From contig CACHNE010000005.1 of assembly GCA_902581145.1 (NCBI GenBank), positions 1-64,000 on the forward strand: a stretch of 64,000 bases of DNA. Reading direction: 5' to 3'. Source of the DNA: an uncultured Bacteroidota bacterium (GTDB taxonomy: Bacteria; Bacteroidota; Bacteroidia; Flavobacteriales; Flavobacteriaceae). The notes beneath the pieces were generated by a model. It searched no databases, was not told where the DNA came from, and saw only the letters and a list, made by a program, of their open reading frames with translations. Positions 18,070 through 29,358 of this stretch are shown piece by piece (the stretch's first letter is position 1; each line of letters starts with the position of its first letter). A program made the position numbers and the translations under genes.

Positions 18070-20655
18070 TTGAAAAAAGACGCAAAAAAAATTACACCTT
18101 TAATGCAGCAGTATAATGCTATTAAGGTAAAGTATCCTGATGCTTTACTACTTTTTCGAGTAGGTGATTTTTATGAAACTTTTGGACAAGATGCAATTCA
18201 GGCTTCCAAAATCTTAGATATTATTTTGACTAAACGAGGTGCTGGAAGTCAAAGTGAAACAGAGCTTGCCGGATTTCCTCACCATTCTTTAAATCTGTAT
18301 TTACCCAAACTTGTGAAGGCTGGTCATCGTGTGGCAATTTGTGATCAATTGGAAGACCCAAAAAAAACAAAAAAAATTGTAAAGAGAGGAGTAACTGAGC
18401 TTGTAACCCCAGGCCTAGCCTCTGTAGATGGAGTGCTGAATCCAAAGAAAAATAATTTTTTAGCTTCAATTTATTTTAGCAACAATATTGGGATTTCATT
18501 TTTAGATATTTCAACTGGAGAGTTTTTATTATCTCAAGGAGATTCTGAGTATATAGCTAAATTAATATCAAACTTCAAGCCGAGTGAGATACTAATTGCA
18601 AAACAACAAAAGAAAATTTTCAAAGAGCAGTTTGGAGAATTACATAATCTCTTTTTTTTAGAGGAATGGGTTTATAATTCTGATTTTGCTAATGAGTTAA
18701 TACAAAAACAATTTGAAACTAATTCACTTAAAGGTTTTGCTATTAGTGATTTACACGAAGGGATAATTTCTACCGCAGGTATTTTACATTACTTAAGTGA
18801 AACTCAACATCATCAGCTGAATCATATAACAACAATTAAGAGGATTCCGTTCGAAGGTCACGTTTGGTTAGATAGATTTACCATTAGAAATCTAGAAATA
18901 TTTTCTCCGAATACTGTTGAAGGAAAATGCTTAATTGATATTATTGATCATACGATTTCGCCAATGGGAGGAAGATTATTGAAAAGGTGGTTGGCATTAC
19001 CATCTACGAATAATGAACTTATTTTTAAACGACACAATATTGTTGAATATTTTATTAATAAAGACAAACATAGAAGTTTTTTAATCGAAACCCTTTCCTC
19101 GCTTAGTGATTTGGAAAGATTGGTTTCTAAAGTTGCAACTAAAAAAATTAATCCTCGAGAACTTTTTACACTTAATGAATCTCTAAAAAATATTAAACCA
19201 TTAAAAAATGAGTTTAAAAAAACCACATCTGATGATTTAAATTCATTGTTTAAATCATTAAGTAATTGCGACGAAATAATAAACCTAATAGGCTCTACAC
19301 TTTCTGAAACTCCACCGGTGAATATTATTAAAGGAAATACAATTTCTTCAGATTTTTCAAATGAACTAAAGGAACTTAGAAGTTTATCCAAGAATAATAA
19401 AGATTTTCTAGACGACATGTTAAAAGAACAGTCTGAGATTACAAATATTCCGTCTTTGAAAATCTCATCTAATAATGTTTTTGGTTATTACATAGAAGTA
19501 AGAAATACGCATAAAGATAAAGTTCCTGAAAATTGGATTAGAAAACAAACCTTAGTAAATGCGGAAAGATATATTACTGAAGAACTCAAGGAATATGAGT
19601 CAAAAATATTAGGTGCTGAACAGAGAATAATGGAACTAGAAATAAAATTTTTTGATGAATTATTAAACTCTTGCCAGTCATATATTAAAGAAATACAAAA
19701 TAATTCTTCGATTATAGCGGAGTTGGATTGCCTTGTTTCTTTTTCCAGTCTATCAGCTCTAAAAAATTATGTAAGACCTGAAATTGATGAATCTTTTGAT
19801 ATCGAAATTATTAATGGTAGACACCCTGTAATTGAAAGCCAGTTGCCGATAGACAAACCTTATATTCCTAACAGTATTTATCTTAATAAAAAAAACCAAC
19901 AAATTATAATGATTACTGGACCAAATATGTCTGGTAAATCTGCAATTTTACGACAAACAGCAATAATTTGTTTACTTGCTCAGATTGGATGCTTTGTTCC
20001 TGCCGAAAAATTAAAAATGGGTATAATTGATAAAATTTTTACTCGTGTAGGCGCTTCTGATAATATTAGTATGGGTGAATCTACTTTTATGGTTGAAATG
20101 AATGAGACAGCGTTGATTCTCAATAATATTTCCGAGAGAAGCCTAATATTATTAGATGAAATTGGAAGAGGAACAAGTACTTATGATGGTATTTCAATTG
20201 CTTGGGCAATTTCAGGATATCTACATCAACACCATTCAAAACCAAAGACCTTATTTGCAACTCACTATCATGAATTAAATCAAATGAAGGATTCATTTGA
20301 AAGAATTAAAAATTTTAACGTGTCAATAAAAGAAGAAAATAATCAAATATTATTTTTAAGAAAATTAATTCCTGGTAGTAGTGAACATAGTTTTGGAATT
20401 CATGTTGCAAAAATGGCTGGAATGCCTAAAGATGTATTAAACAAAGCAAATGATATGCTAAAGCAACTTGAACAGTCCCGCTCATCAAAAGAGTTAATTG
20501 TTAATGAAATTTCTCCTCAGTTGGAGTTTTTTAATATCAGTGATCCTATTCTTGAGGAATTGAAAAATGATTTAGAAAATTTAAATTTGGATGAATTAAC
20601 TCCAATTGAAGCACTTCTTAAATTAAATGAACTTAAAAGAAAGATAAATAATTAG
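18070..20655 (+). CDS. mutS: DNA mismatch repair protein MutS
   Basis: MutS recognises mismatches and starts mismatch repair. The 861-residue product has the mismatch-binding Phe-x-Glu in RVGDFYETFGQDA (about residue 34), the connector and lever domains, the Walker A block TGPNMSGKSAILRQTA (about residue 618), Walker B LILLDEIGRGTSTYDG, and a late ATHYHEL. The frame begins with TTG at 18070; a later ATG at 18103 would cut the conserved TPLMQQYN block, so TTG is preferred. It ends with the usual acidic C-terminal helix. It is divergent from the methyltransferase gene with a 93-base gap in which I see no sure promoter. Confidence 0.96.
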   Translation: MKKDAKKITPLMQQYNAIKVKYPDALLLFRVGDFYETFGQDAIQASKILDIILTKRGAGSQSETELAGFPHHSLNLYLPKLVKAGHRVAICDQLEDPKKTKKIVKRGVTELVTPGLASVDGVLNPKKNNFLASIYFSNNIGISFLDISTGEFLLSQGDSEYIAKLISNFKPSEILIAKQQKKIFKEQFGELHNLFFLEEWVYNSDFANELIQKQFETNSLKGFAISDLHEGIISTAGILHYLSETQHHQLNHITTIKRIPFEGHVWLDRFTIRNLEIFSPNTVEGKCLIDIIDHTISPMGGRLLKRWLALPSTNNELIFKRHNIVEYFINKDKHRSFLIETLSSLSDLERLVSKVATKKINPRELFTLNESLKNIKPLKNEFKKTTSDDLNSLFKSLSNCDEIINLIGSTLSETPPVNIIKGNTISSDFSNELKELRSLSKNNKDFLDDMLKEQSEITNIPSLKISSNNVFGYYIEVRNTHKDKVPENWIRKQTLVNAERYITEELKEYESKILGAEQRIMELEIKFFDELLNSCQSYIKEIQNNSSIIAELDCLVSFSSLSALKNYVRPEIDESFDIEIINGRHPVIESQLPIDKPYIPNSIYLNKKNQQIIMITGPNMSGKSAILRQTAIICLLAQIGCFVPAEKLKMGIIDKIFTRVGASDNISMGESTFMVEMNETALILNNISERSLILLDEIGRGTSTYDGISIAWAISGYLHQHHSKPKTLFATHYHELNQMKDSFERIKNFNVSIKEENNQILFLRKLIPGSSEHSFGIHVAKMAGMPKDVLNKANDMLKQLEQSRSSKELIVNEISPQLEFFNISDPILEELKNDLENLNLDELTPIEALLKLNELKRKINN

Positions 20656-20705
20656 TATTTTTTTTTAATTTTAACACCCTAATAAAAACTAACTAAAACG
20701 ATTAA

Positions 20706-22856
<2,151 letters not shown>

Positions 22857-22879
22857 GTTTCATATTTGAAAATTTATAT

Positions 22880-22887
22880 TAAATTTG
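22880..22887 (+). promoter_or_regulatory. Candidate -7 box for the tRNA-Gly/tRNA-Leu transcript
   Basis: TAAATTTG fits TAnnTTTG exactly and is followed by GCATCCGCAC, a context typical of flavobacterial stable-RNA promoters. The tRNA-Gly starts 35 bases downstream. The -33 TTG is not at standard spacing. Confidence 0.5.
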
Positions 22888-22922
22888 CATCCGCACTTAA
22901 GGTGCATGATCTTTTAAATATT

Positions 22923-22994
22923 GCGAAAGTAGCTCAGGGGTAGAGCATCACCTTGCCAAGGTGAGGGTCGCGGGTTCAAATCCCGTCTTTCGCT
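22923..22994 (+). tRNA. tRNA-Gly (anticodon GCC)
   Basis: The 72-base cloverleaf closes fully: acceptor GCGAAAG with CTTTCGC, D-arm GCTC/GAGC, anticodon loop TTGCCAA in a CACC/GGTG stem, and T-arm CGGGTTCAAATCCCG. CCA is not encoded. It is 14 bases before tRNA-Leu and probably on one transcript. Confidence 0.97.
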
Positions 22995-23008
22995 CACATA
23001 CAATATAA

Positions 23009-23094
23009 GCTGAAGTGGTGGAATTGGTAGACACGTTGGACTTAAAATCCAATGGATAGTAATATCCGTGCGGGTTCAAGTCCCGCCTTCAGTA
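23009..23094 (+). tRNA. tRNA-Leu (anticodon TAA)
   Basis: The 86-base class II tRNA has acceptor GCTGAAG with CTTCAGT (first pair G-U), anticodon loop CTTAAAA in a TTGGA/TCCAA stem, a long variable arm (GGATAGTAATATCC), and a T-arm GCGGGTTCAAGTCCCGC. CCA is not encoded. Confidence 0.96.
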
Positions 23095-23095
23095 C

Positions 23096-23134
23096 AAAAC
23101 GGAAGATTTCATATTGATTTCTTCCGTTTTTTTT
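23096..23134 (+). terminator. Intrinsic terminator after the tRNA pair
   Basis: An 11-bp stem AAAACGGAAGA / TCTTCCGTTTT with a 13-base loop is followed by a T-tract of eight, immediately after tRNA-Leu. Confidence 0.88.
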
Positions 23135-23233
23135 ATCAAAAATCTAATAAAATTTTAAAAAACATAATTATTTTATACTAAAAAACAAATATATTTATCA
23201 TTTTATTAATATATACTCAAAATAATTGATAAT

Positions 23234-24397
23234 ATGAAAAGAATTAGTTCGTTAGATATTTTAAAGGGAATCATAATAGTAGTAATGTCTTTAGACCATT
23301 TTAGAGACTATTTTCACTACGAAGCCTTCTTTTTTAATCCAACTGACCCTCAACAAACTAATAATGCTACATTTTTTATCAGATGGATAACTCATTATTG
23401 TGCACCTGTCTTTGCATTTCTTGCAGGTGTTTCAGCTTATATTGTGGGTAATAAGTATGATAAAAAATATTTATCAAAATTTCTTCTATCAAGGGGTGTT
23501 TGGTTAATTTTTGTAGAGATTGCAATAATGAATTTCGGATGGAGATTTGATATTGAGTTCAATTTTCTTGTTTTACAGGTTATTTGGATGTTAGGAATAT
23601 GTATGATTTTACTTTCCGGATTGATTTGGTTTTCATTAAATAAAATTTTGATTTTTAGCTTATTAATTATTTTTGGACATAATTTGTTAGATTCTTTTGA
23701 TATTTCAGGAAATTTCATTTGGGCTGTAATTCATAAGTTCGACTTCTTTACCTATTATGAAACAAAAACTCTTGTTGTCGCATATCCGATAATACCTTGG
23801 ATAGGTGTAATGTCTCTTGGATATTTCTTTGGTCAATATTTTCAGAAAGATTTTTCTCAACATTTAAGAATTGACATTTTAAAAAGAGTCGGAATCATTT
23901 CAATTATTGGTTTTTTTATTGTCAGGTTTATAAATTCCTACGGAAATTCAAAAATGTGGATTAATTATGATTTATTTTCTCAAACTTTTTACTCATTTAT
24001 GGATCCACAAAAATACCCCCCATCCCTATCATATCTGTTAATGACACTAGGTCCAATGTTTTTGCTTTTAGCAGTTTTTGAATTAATCAAGAAATCATAC
24101 TTTTTAAATATTTTCATAGTATTTGGTAAGGTTCCTTTTTTCTTTTACATTTTACATGTTTATTTTATACATTTCTTTGCTATGATCGCTGCAGAATTTT
24201 CAGGCTTTGGATGGGAAATAATGATTTTAAAACAGCCAATTTGGATGCTGCCTTCTAATCTAGAAGGTTTCGGATTTAATACACTTATAATGTTAATATT
24301 GTGGATTTGTTTTGTTGCTTTTATGTACCCTATGTGTAAAAAATTTGGGGAATATAAGATGAACAATAAACAAAAAAAATGGCTTAGTTACTTATAG
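23234..24397 (+). CDS. Multipass membrane protein, HGSNAT/DUF1624-like acyltransferase
   Basis: The 387-residue protein has about ten hydrophobic segments. The N-terminal block RISSLDILKGIIIVVMSLDHFRDYF with the paired Asp-His, and HYCAPVFAFLAGVSAYIVG, are the marks of the heparan-alpha-glucosaminide N-acetyltransferase-like family (DUF1624). Members are thought to transfer acyl groups to sugars across the inner membrane. The substrate here is unknown and no polysaccharide genes are adjacent. The 139 bases upstream hold the tRNA terminator and an AT-rich leader. The stop abuts the converging helicase gene with no gap. Confidence 0.8.
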   Translation: MKRISSLDILKGIIIVVMSLDHFRDYFHYEAFFFNPTDPQQTNNATFFIRWITHYCAPVFAFLAGVSAYIVGNKYDKKYLSKFLLSRGVWLIFVEIAIMNFGWRFDIEFNFLVLQVIWMLGICMILLSGLIWFSLNKILIFSLLIIFGHNLLDSFDISGNFIWAVIHKFDFFTYYETKTLVVAYPIIPWIGVMSLGYFFGQYFQKDFSQHLRIDILKRVGIISIIGFFIVRFINSYGNSKMWINYDLFSQTFYSFMDPQKYPPSLSYLLMTLGPMFLLLAVFELIKKSYFLNIFIVFGKVPFFFYILHVYFIHFFAMIAAEFSGFGWEIMILKQPIWMLPSNLEGFGFNTLIMLILWICFVAFMYPMCKKFGEYKMNNKQKKWLSYL

Positions 24398-26101
24398 TTA
24401 TCTAAATCTAGATTTTTTCTTTTTCTTTGATTTTTTTCTAGAGCTAGTTTTCTTTCTTGTTTTTCTTCTTTCTTTTCTTGGTCTAGGTCTTTCTTCATTC
24501 AAATCAATTGAAGTCCCCAAAACAATATCATTACCTCTAAAATCAATCTTTTTAATATTTGACGTTAATTGGTCTGCAAAATCTTTGTCAATTTCAAAAA
24601 AAGTTTGGTATCGGTTGAGTTCAATTTTTCCGATTTCAATATCGTTAGATTTAAGAGCTCTGTTAATAATTGAAATAATATCAATAGGTGTTGCTCTGTG
24701 TTTTCTTCCAATATTAATCGAAAACCCAGTCATTGATTTTTTGTTTCCTCTTTTTTTCTCTGATTTTTTACTTCTTTTAGATTGTAGTTTATTAGCCTCT
24801 TTGTAATAGTTTAAAAATCTATTAAATTCTACAGAAACAAATCTTTTGATTAACTCATCTCTGTCAAGCCATTCAAGTTTTTGATAGATGTCCTTTAAAA
24901 ATGGTTTTATTTGTTTTTCATCAACTTCAACATTTTCAATTTTATCTATCATTTTATAAAGTTGATTGGAACAAATTTCCACTCCGGTTGGAACGTCCTT
25001 ATTTACAAATTTAATCCCTCCCTTTTTTTCAATTGATTTTATTTTTCTTCTTTCACTTTCATTTGAGATAGCAATTGAAATCCCGCTTTTTCCTGCTCTT
25101 GCAGTTCTACCACTTCGGTGGATATAAACTTCTGGATCATCAGGAAGTGAGTAATTAATTACGTGCGTTATATCATCTACATCTAAGCCACGCGCAGCCA
25201 CATCAGTTGCAATTAAAATTTGTAGTGACTTATTTCTAAATCTTTGCATGACCTCATCTCTTTGATTTTGAGATAAATCTCCGTGTATAGCATCTGCATT
25301 ATATCCCTCAGCGATAAATTTATTTGCAATATCTTTTGTGTGCCTTTTTGTCCTACAGAATACTATACCATATATATTAGGATTAAAATCGGCAATTCTT
25401 TTTAATGCCTCATATTTATTTCTAGAACTAACATTGTATATATGATGCTCAATATTTTTTGCGCCTGAATTAATTTTGGATACGCTAATTTCTTTTGCGT
25501 CACTCATGTATCTTTTAGAGATACTTTTAACTTCCTTGGAAATAGTTGCAGAAAAAAGCATAGTTTGTCGATCGGCTCTTGTTCTTTCTAATATAAAATC
25601 TAAATCATCTTTAAAGCCCATACTTAACATTTCATCAGCTTCATCCAATACGACCTTGTCAACCAATTCTAATTTTAAAACTTTTCTTTTGATTAAATCT
25701 TTGGTTCTTCCAGGTGTACCAACAACTATATGAACCCCTTTATTTAAAGATTTAATTTGTGTGTCAATATTGGTCCCACCATAAACTGCTAAAATTTTTA
25801 TTCCAGATACATATTTTGAGTAAGTTTCTAAGTCTTTACATATTTGAATACAAAGTTCTCTGGTGGGGCATAATATTATAGTTTGTACGTATTTATTTTT
25901 TAATTCGGTTTTTTGAATTACTGGTAGTCCAAATGCTGCTGTTTTTCCTGTACCTGTTTGAGCCAGTGAAATTAAATCTCTGTTTTCAAGTAATAAAAAC
26001 GGTATTGATTGTTCTTGAACTTCAGTCGGGTTGATAAAGCCCATTTCATTTATGCCTTTACATAAATCTTTTGCTACACCAATTTCTTTAAATTTTGACA
26101 T
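24398..26101 (-). CDS. DEAD-box RNA helicase with DbpA-type RNA-binding domain
   Basis: The 567-residue protein has all helicase motifs: Q motif NPTEVQEQ, Walker A AQTGTGKTAAFG (about residue 46), DEAD in VLDEADEML, SAT, and HRSGRTARAGKSG. After the RecA pair, a DbpA-like RNA-binding domain spans about residues 455-530 (FSINIGRKHRATPIDIISI). It ends with a tail of Arg, Lys and Ser. Related proteins act in ribosome assembly or RNA turnover at low temperature. No operon partner is visible. The gene diverges from the trp leader. Confidence 0.92.
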   Translation of the reverse strand: MSKFKEIGVAKDLCKGINEMGFINPTEVQEQSIPFLLLENRDLISLAQTGTGKTAAFGLPVIQKTELKNKYVQTIILCPTRELCIQICKDLETYSKYVSGIKILAVYGGTNIDTQIKSLNKGVHIVVGTPGRTKDLIKRKVLKLELVDKVVLDEADEMLSMGFKDDLDFILERTRADRQTMLFSATISKEVKSISKRYMSDAKEISVSKINSGAKNIEHHIYNVSSRNKYEALKRIADFNPNIYGIVFCRTKRHTKDIANKFIAEGYNADAIHGDLSQNQRDEVMQRFRNKSLQILIATDVAARGLDVDDITHVINYSLPDDPEVYIHRSGRTARAGKSGISIAISNESERRKIKSIEKKGGIKFVNKDVPTGVEICSNQLYKMIDKIENVEVDEKQIKPFLKDIYQKLEWLDRDELIKRFVSVEFNRFLNYYKEANKLQSKRSKKSEKKRGNKKSMTGFSINIGRKHRATPIDIISIINRALKSNDIEIGKIELNRYQTFFEIDKDFADQLTSNIKKIDFRGNDIVLGTSIDLNEERPRPRKERRKTRKKTSSRKKSKKKKKSRFR

Positions 26102-26206
26102 AAAATATTTTCTCGCTGCAAATGTCGACTATTTAATTCGGTATTCAATCAAAAAAAATAGATTAAAATTTTTCGATTTCATTTTTTATTTAAAAAAATA
26201 GATTAT

Positions 26207-26214
26207 TATATTTA
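26207..26214 (+). promoter_or_regulatory. Candidate -7 box of the trp leader
   Basis: TATATTTA differs from TAnnTTTG only at the last base. It ends five bases before the leader ATG at 26220, so if used, transcription would start at about the ATG and the leader mRNA would be nearly leaderless. There is no clear -33 TTG. Confidence 0.35.
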
Positions 26215-26219
26215 CATCA

Positions 26220-26276
26220 ATGAAAAAATTACAATTAAATATGTGGTGGTGGAAACATGAAATATTCATTTCGTGA
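26220..26276 (+). CDS. trpL: trp operon leader peptide
   Basis: A short frame of 18 codons encodes MKKLQLNMWWWKHEIFIS, with three consecutive TGG codons at 26244-26252. It is followed by competing hairpins and an intrinsic terminator and then the trpE gene. This is the classic form of a Trp-sensing attenuator: stalling at the Trp codons when charged tRNA-Trp is scarce would allow the antiterminator to form. The leader stop TGA (26274-26276) lies inside segment 2, as the mechanism requires. The peptide itself is expected to have no other role. Confidence 0.93.
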   Translation: MKKLQLNMWWWKHEIFIS

Positions 26277-26320
26277 GGTAGTCGCTATATTTTAATTTGA
26301 AAAAAAGCTTATCATCACGA
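26256..26320 (+). promoter_or_regulatory. trp attenuator: protector and antiterminator pairings
   Basis: Segment 1 CATGAAA (26256-26262) can pair with TTTCGTG (26269-26275) over 7 bp. Segment 2 TCGTGAGGTAG (26271-26281) can instead pair with segment 3 TTATCATCACGA (26309-26320) over 11 bp with one bulged A and two G-U pairs. Segment 3 is also the left arm of the terminator, so the two states exclude each other. Confidence 0.8.
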
Positions 26321-26334
26321 TAAGCTTTTTTTTT
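26301..26334 (+). terminator. trp attenuator terminator
   Basis: A 13-bp stem (AAAAAAGCTTATC with GATAAGCTTTTTT) around loop ATCAC, ending in a T-tract, lies 65 bases upstream of trpE. Confidence 0.92.
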
Positions 26335-26366
26335 GTTCATGATTGGTTTTAGTTTGTTTTTTTAAC

Positions 26367-26384
26367 GGGGGTGTAAAAGCCCCC
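26367..26384 (+). promoter_or_regulatory. GC-only hairpin in the trpE 5' leader
   Basis: GGGGG (26367-26371) and CCCCC (26380-26384) can form a 5-bp stem with an 8-base loop, 14 bases before the trpE ATG. It is conspicuous in AT-rich DNA. It is downstream of the terminator, has no T-tract of its own, and its role is not known. It could stabilise the mRNA end or shape translation initiation. Confidence 0.5.
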
Positions 26385-26398
26385 ATTAAGAATTAAAA

Positions 26399-27796
26399 AT
26401 GAAAAAATTTAGATTAAAGACATATAAAAAGAAATTTTTAGTAGACACAATTACGCCTGTAAGCGTTTATTTAAGAATTAGAGATAAATATCCTAATAGC
26501 CTTCTCTTAGAGAGTAGCGATTACAACTCAAATAATAACAGTTTCTCATATATATGCTTTAATCAGATTGCATCTTTTGAAGTTTTTGAAGATATTCTAT
26601 CAACGAAATTTCCTGACAAGTCAAACAATGAAATTTCTTGCTCTAAAGAAAATTTAATCATTGAACTGCAAAATTTCATAAATCGATTTAAAGTTGAATC
26701 TTCTGAATTACCATTCATTAGCAACGGTCTTTTTGGATACACCTCTTATGATGCTGTAAAATATTTTGAGGATATAGAAATTAGTGTGAAAGATGATTCA
26801 GTAAAAATTCCTGATATGTATTATGGTATTTATAAAAATATTATTGCAATTAATCATTTCAAGAACGAGGCATATATTTTTTGTCATTCTTCAGATGAGC
26901 AAAATAATATTGACAAAATATATCAACTTATAAAAGTATCTAGTTCAAGTAATTATAAATTTAATTCTATTGATGATATAAATTCAAATCTAACTGACAA
27001 AGAATTTATAAAACAAGTTAATTACGCCAAGAATCATTGTAAAAGGGGAGACGTTTTTCAACTGGTTTTATCTAGGCGATTTTCTCAAAAATTTTCTGGA
27101 GATGACTTCAATGTATACAGAGCACTAAGAAGTATAAACCCCTCTCCATACTTATTTTATTTTGATTATGGAGGTTACAAAATTTTTGGTAGTTCACCGG
27201 AAGCCCAACTTGTTATCAAGGAAAAGTTAGCTGAAATTCACCCTATCGCAGGTACTTTTAAAAGAACTGGAAATGAAACAGAGGATAAAATACTTGCTGA
27301 AAAATTGCTAAATGACCCAAAAGAAGGAAGTGAGCATGTTATGTTAGTCGATCTAGCTAGAAATGATTTAAGTAGGAATTGTCAGCTTGTTAAGGTTGAA
27401 AAATTTAAAGAAGTTCAATATTTCTCTCATGTTATTCATTTAGTAAGTAAAGTCACAGGTAAGCTGGATAACAATGATAAAAATTTAAAAATAATTGCAG
27501 ACACTTTTCCTGCTGGAACTCTTTCTGGAGCACCAAAACACATGGCTATGACATTAATCGAAAAATATGAAAAAACTAATAGAGGATATTATGGAGGTGC
27601 AATAGGAATATTAGATTTCAATGGGGATTTTAATCATGCTATAATGATAAGAACTTTCCTAAGTAAAAATAACTTTTTGTATTGGCAAGCAGGTGCTGGG
27701 ATCGTAGATAAGTCTGATGAAAATAATGAATTACAAGAGGTTTATAATAAATTAAATGCATTAACAAAGTCAATTAAAATGGCTGATAAATTATAA
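26399..27796 (+). CDS. trpE: Anthranilate synthase component I
   Basis: TrpE converts chorismate to anthranilate using ammonia from TrpG. The 465-residue protein has the N-terminal LLLESSDYN block that forms the Trp feedback site in the family, and the chorismate-binding core: FQLVLSRRF, GSSPEAQL, HPIAGTFKRTGNETED, AGTLSGAPKHMAM and YYGGAIGILD, all near their usual spacing. It is the first gene of the trp operon, behind the attenuator, and trpG starts two bases after its stop. Both attenuation and feedback are therefore expected. Confidence 0.97.
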   Translation: MKKFRLKTYKKKFLVDTITPVSVYLRIRDKYPNSLLLESSDYNSNNNSFSYICFNQIASFEVFEDILSTKFPDKSNNEISCSKENLIIELQNFINRFKVESSELPFISNGLFGYTSYDAVKYFEDIEISVKDDSVKIPDMYYGIYKNIIAINHFKNEAYIFCHSSDEQNNIDKIYQLIKVSSSSNYKFNSIDDINSNLTDKEFIKQVNYAKNHCKRGDVFQLVLSRRFSQKFSGDDFNVYRALRSINPSPYLFYFDYGGYKIFGSSPEAQLVIKEKLAEIHPIAGTFKRTGNETEDKILAEKLLNDPKEGSEHVMLVDLARNDLSRNCQLVKVEKFKEVQYFSHVIHLVSKVTGKLDNNDKNLKIIADTFPAGTLSGAPKHMAMTLIEKYEKTNRGYYGGAIGILDFNGDFNHAIMIRTFLSKNNFLYWQAGAGIVDKSDENNELQEVYNKLNALTKSIKMADKL

Positions 27797-27797
27797 A

Positions 27798-28361
27798 ATG
27801 AATAAGGTTTTAGTAATAGATAATTACGATAGTTTTACTTATAATTTGGTACACCTAATTAAGGAAATGAATTATGATGTAACCGTTGTTAGAAATGATA
27901 AATTTGATTTAGATGATATCTCAAAATTTGATAAAATTTTATTATCGCCTGGCCCTGGGATTCCCGACGAGTCAGGTCTATTGAAAAAAGTAATTGAAAA
28001 GTATGGTCCAACAAAAAGTATTCTTGGAATATGTCTTGGCCAACAAGCTATCGCTGAAGTTTATGGTGGATCTTTGAAAAACTTAGATGAAGTATTTCAC
28101 GGAATTTCATCTAACATAAACCTTTGTGTAAAAGACGAATCAATTTTTCATGGAATCAAAAATAATTTTCAGGCAGCTAGGTATCATTCATGGGTCGTAG
28201 ACAATATTTCTGATGAACTTGAAATAACATCTGTCGATGACAATAATCAAATTATGTCGATAAGACACACCCAATATGACGTTAAGGGAGTTCAGTTTCA
28301 TCCTGAATCTATTTTAACCCCCTATGGAAAAAAAATTATAGAAAACTGGATTAATAACTAA
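27798..28361 (+). CDS. trpG: Anthranilate synthase component II (glutamine amidotransferase)
   Basis: The 187-residue class I amidotransferase supplies ammonia to TrpE. It shows DNYDSFTYNLV at the start, SPGPGIPDESG, the nucleophile Cys in GICLGQQAIAEVYGG (about residue 78), and the catalytic His-Glu in VQFHPESILTP. It may also serve para-aminobenzoate synthesis, as TrpG often does, but no pabB is in the window. Intergenic gaps to trpE and trpD are one base each. Confidence 0.96.
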   Translation: MNKVLVIDNYDSFTYNLVHLIKEMNYDVTVVRNDKFDLDDISKFDKILLSPGPGIPDESGLLKKVIEKYGPTKSILGICLGQQAIAEVYGGSLKNLDEVFHGISSNINLCVKDESIFHGIKNNFQAARYHSWVVDNISDELEITSVDDNNQIMSIRHTQYDVKGVQFHPESILTPYGKKIIENWINN

Positions 28362-28362
28362 A

Positions 28363-29358
28363 ATGAAAGAAATTTTAACAAGATTAATAAATCATGAAAA
28401 TTTAGATGAAAAAGAATCTAAAGAAATTCTTATTGATATTTCAATGGGAAAATATAATCACGAACAGGTTGCTTCTTTTTTGACAGTTTTTATGTTAAGA
28501 AGAACATCAACAAATGAGCTTATTGGATTTAGAGATGCATTGCTAGAATTATGTGTAAAATTGGATTTTAGTGATTTTGAAACCATTGATTTGTGTGGTA
28601 CCGGGGGTGATAATAAAAACACATTTAATATCTCTACCTTGTCATCTTTTGTTACAGCTGGTGCAGGAATTCATGTTGCAAAACATGGTAATTATTCTGT
28701 TTCTTCAGCTTGTGGCTCATCCAATGTGTTAGAGTATTTTGGTATAAAATTTACAAATGAAGAAGACTATTTAAAAACCTGTTTAAATAAGGCTCATATT
28801 TGTATCTTACATGCCCCATTATTTCATCCTGCTATGAAAAATGTTGCACCTGTGAGGAAGGCACTTGGAATGAAAACATTTTTTAATATTTTAGGTCCAT
28901 TGGTAAATCCTTGTCGACCAAATAATCAACTTGTTGGTGTATATGGATTGGATATTCTAAGACTTTATAAATCTGTTTTTGAAACAACTAACGGATTTAA
29001 GTATTCAATTGTCCATTCTTTAGACGGCTACGATGAAATTTCATTAACAGGATATTCAAAAATTGTTTCAAATAATAATGAGTTATTAATAAAACCTAAA
29101 GATTTTGATTCAAAGATAATTTCCCCTGAAAAAATCTTTGGTGGTAATACTATTGAGCAAGCTGCTTCAATTTTTCTTGATGTTTTAAATTTGAGATCTA
29201 CGAAAGAGCAAACTGATGTGGTTCTTGCAAACTCTGCTTTGGCAATTTCTACTGCAAAGGAAATTGGAATTTCTGAAGCTTTTGACTTAGCAAAAGACTC
29301 ATTATTTAGTAAAAAAGCCCTTAAATCATTTAACACATTAATTGAACTAAGTAAATGA
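28363..29358 (+). CDS. trpD: Anthranilate phosphoribosyltransferase
   Basis: TrpD joins anthranilate to phosphoribosyl diphosphate. The 331-residue protein carries the phosphate-binding CGTGGDNKNTFNIST (about residues 77-91), KHGNYSVSSACGSSNVLEYFG, and FNILGPLVNPC. Length is normal. Its stop overlaps the trpC start by four bases, which suggests translational coupling. Confidence 0.97.
   Translation: MKEILTRLINHENLDEKESKEILIDISMGKYNHEQVASFLTVFMLRRTSTNELIGFRDALLELCVKLDFSDFETIDLCGTGGDNKNTFNISTLSSFVTAGAGIHVAKHGNYSVSSACGSSNVLEYFGIKFTNEEDYLKTCLNKAHICILHAPLFHPAMKNVAPVRKALGMKTFFNILGPLVNPCRPNNQLVGVYGLDILRLYKSVFETTNGFKYSIVHSLDGYDEISLTGYSKIVSNNNELLIKPKDFDSKIISPEKIFGGNTIEQAASIFLDVLNLRSTKEQTDVVLANSALAISTAKEIGISEAFDLAKDSLFSKKALKSFNTLIELSK

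Noticed and set aside
23009..23094. G-U first pair in the tRNA-Leu acceptor stem as a sign of a pseudogene
   Set aside because: All other stems and loops are intact, and a G-U closing pair is, as far as I recall, usual for this tRNA in the phylum.
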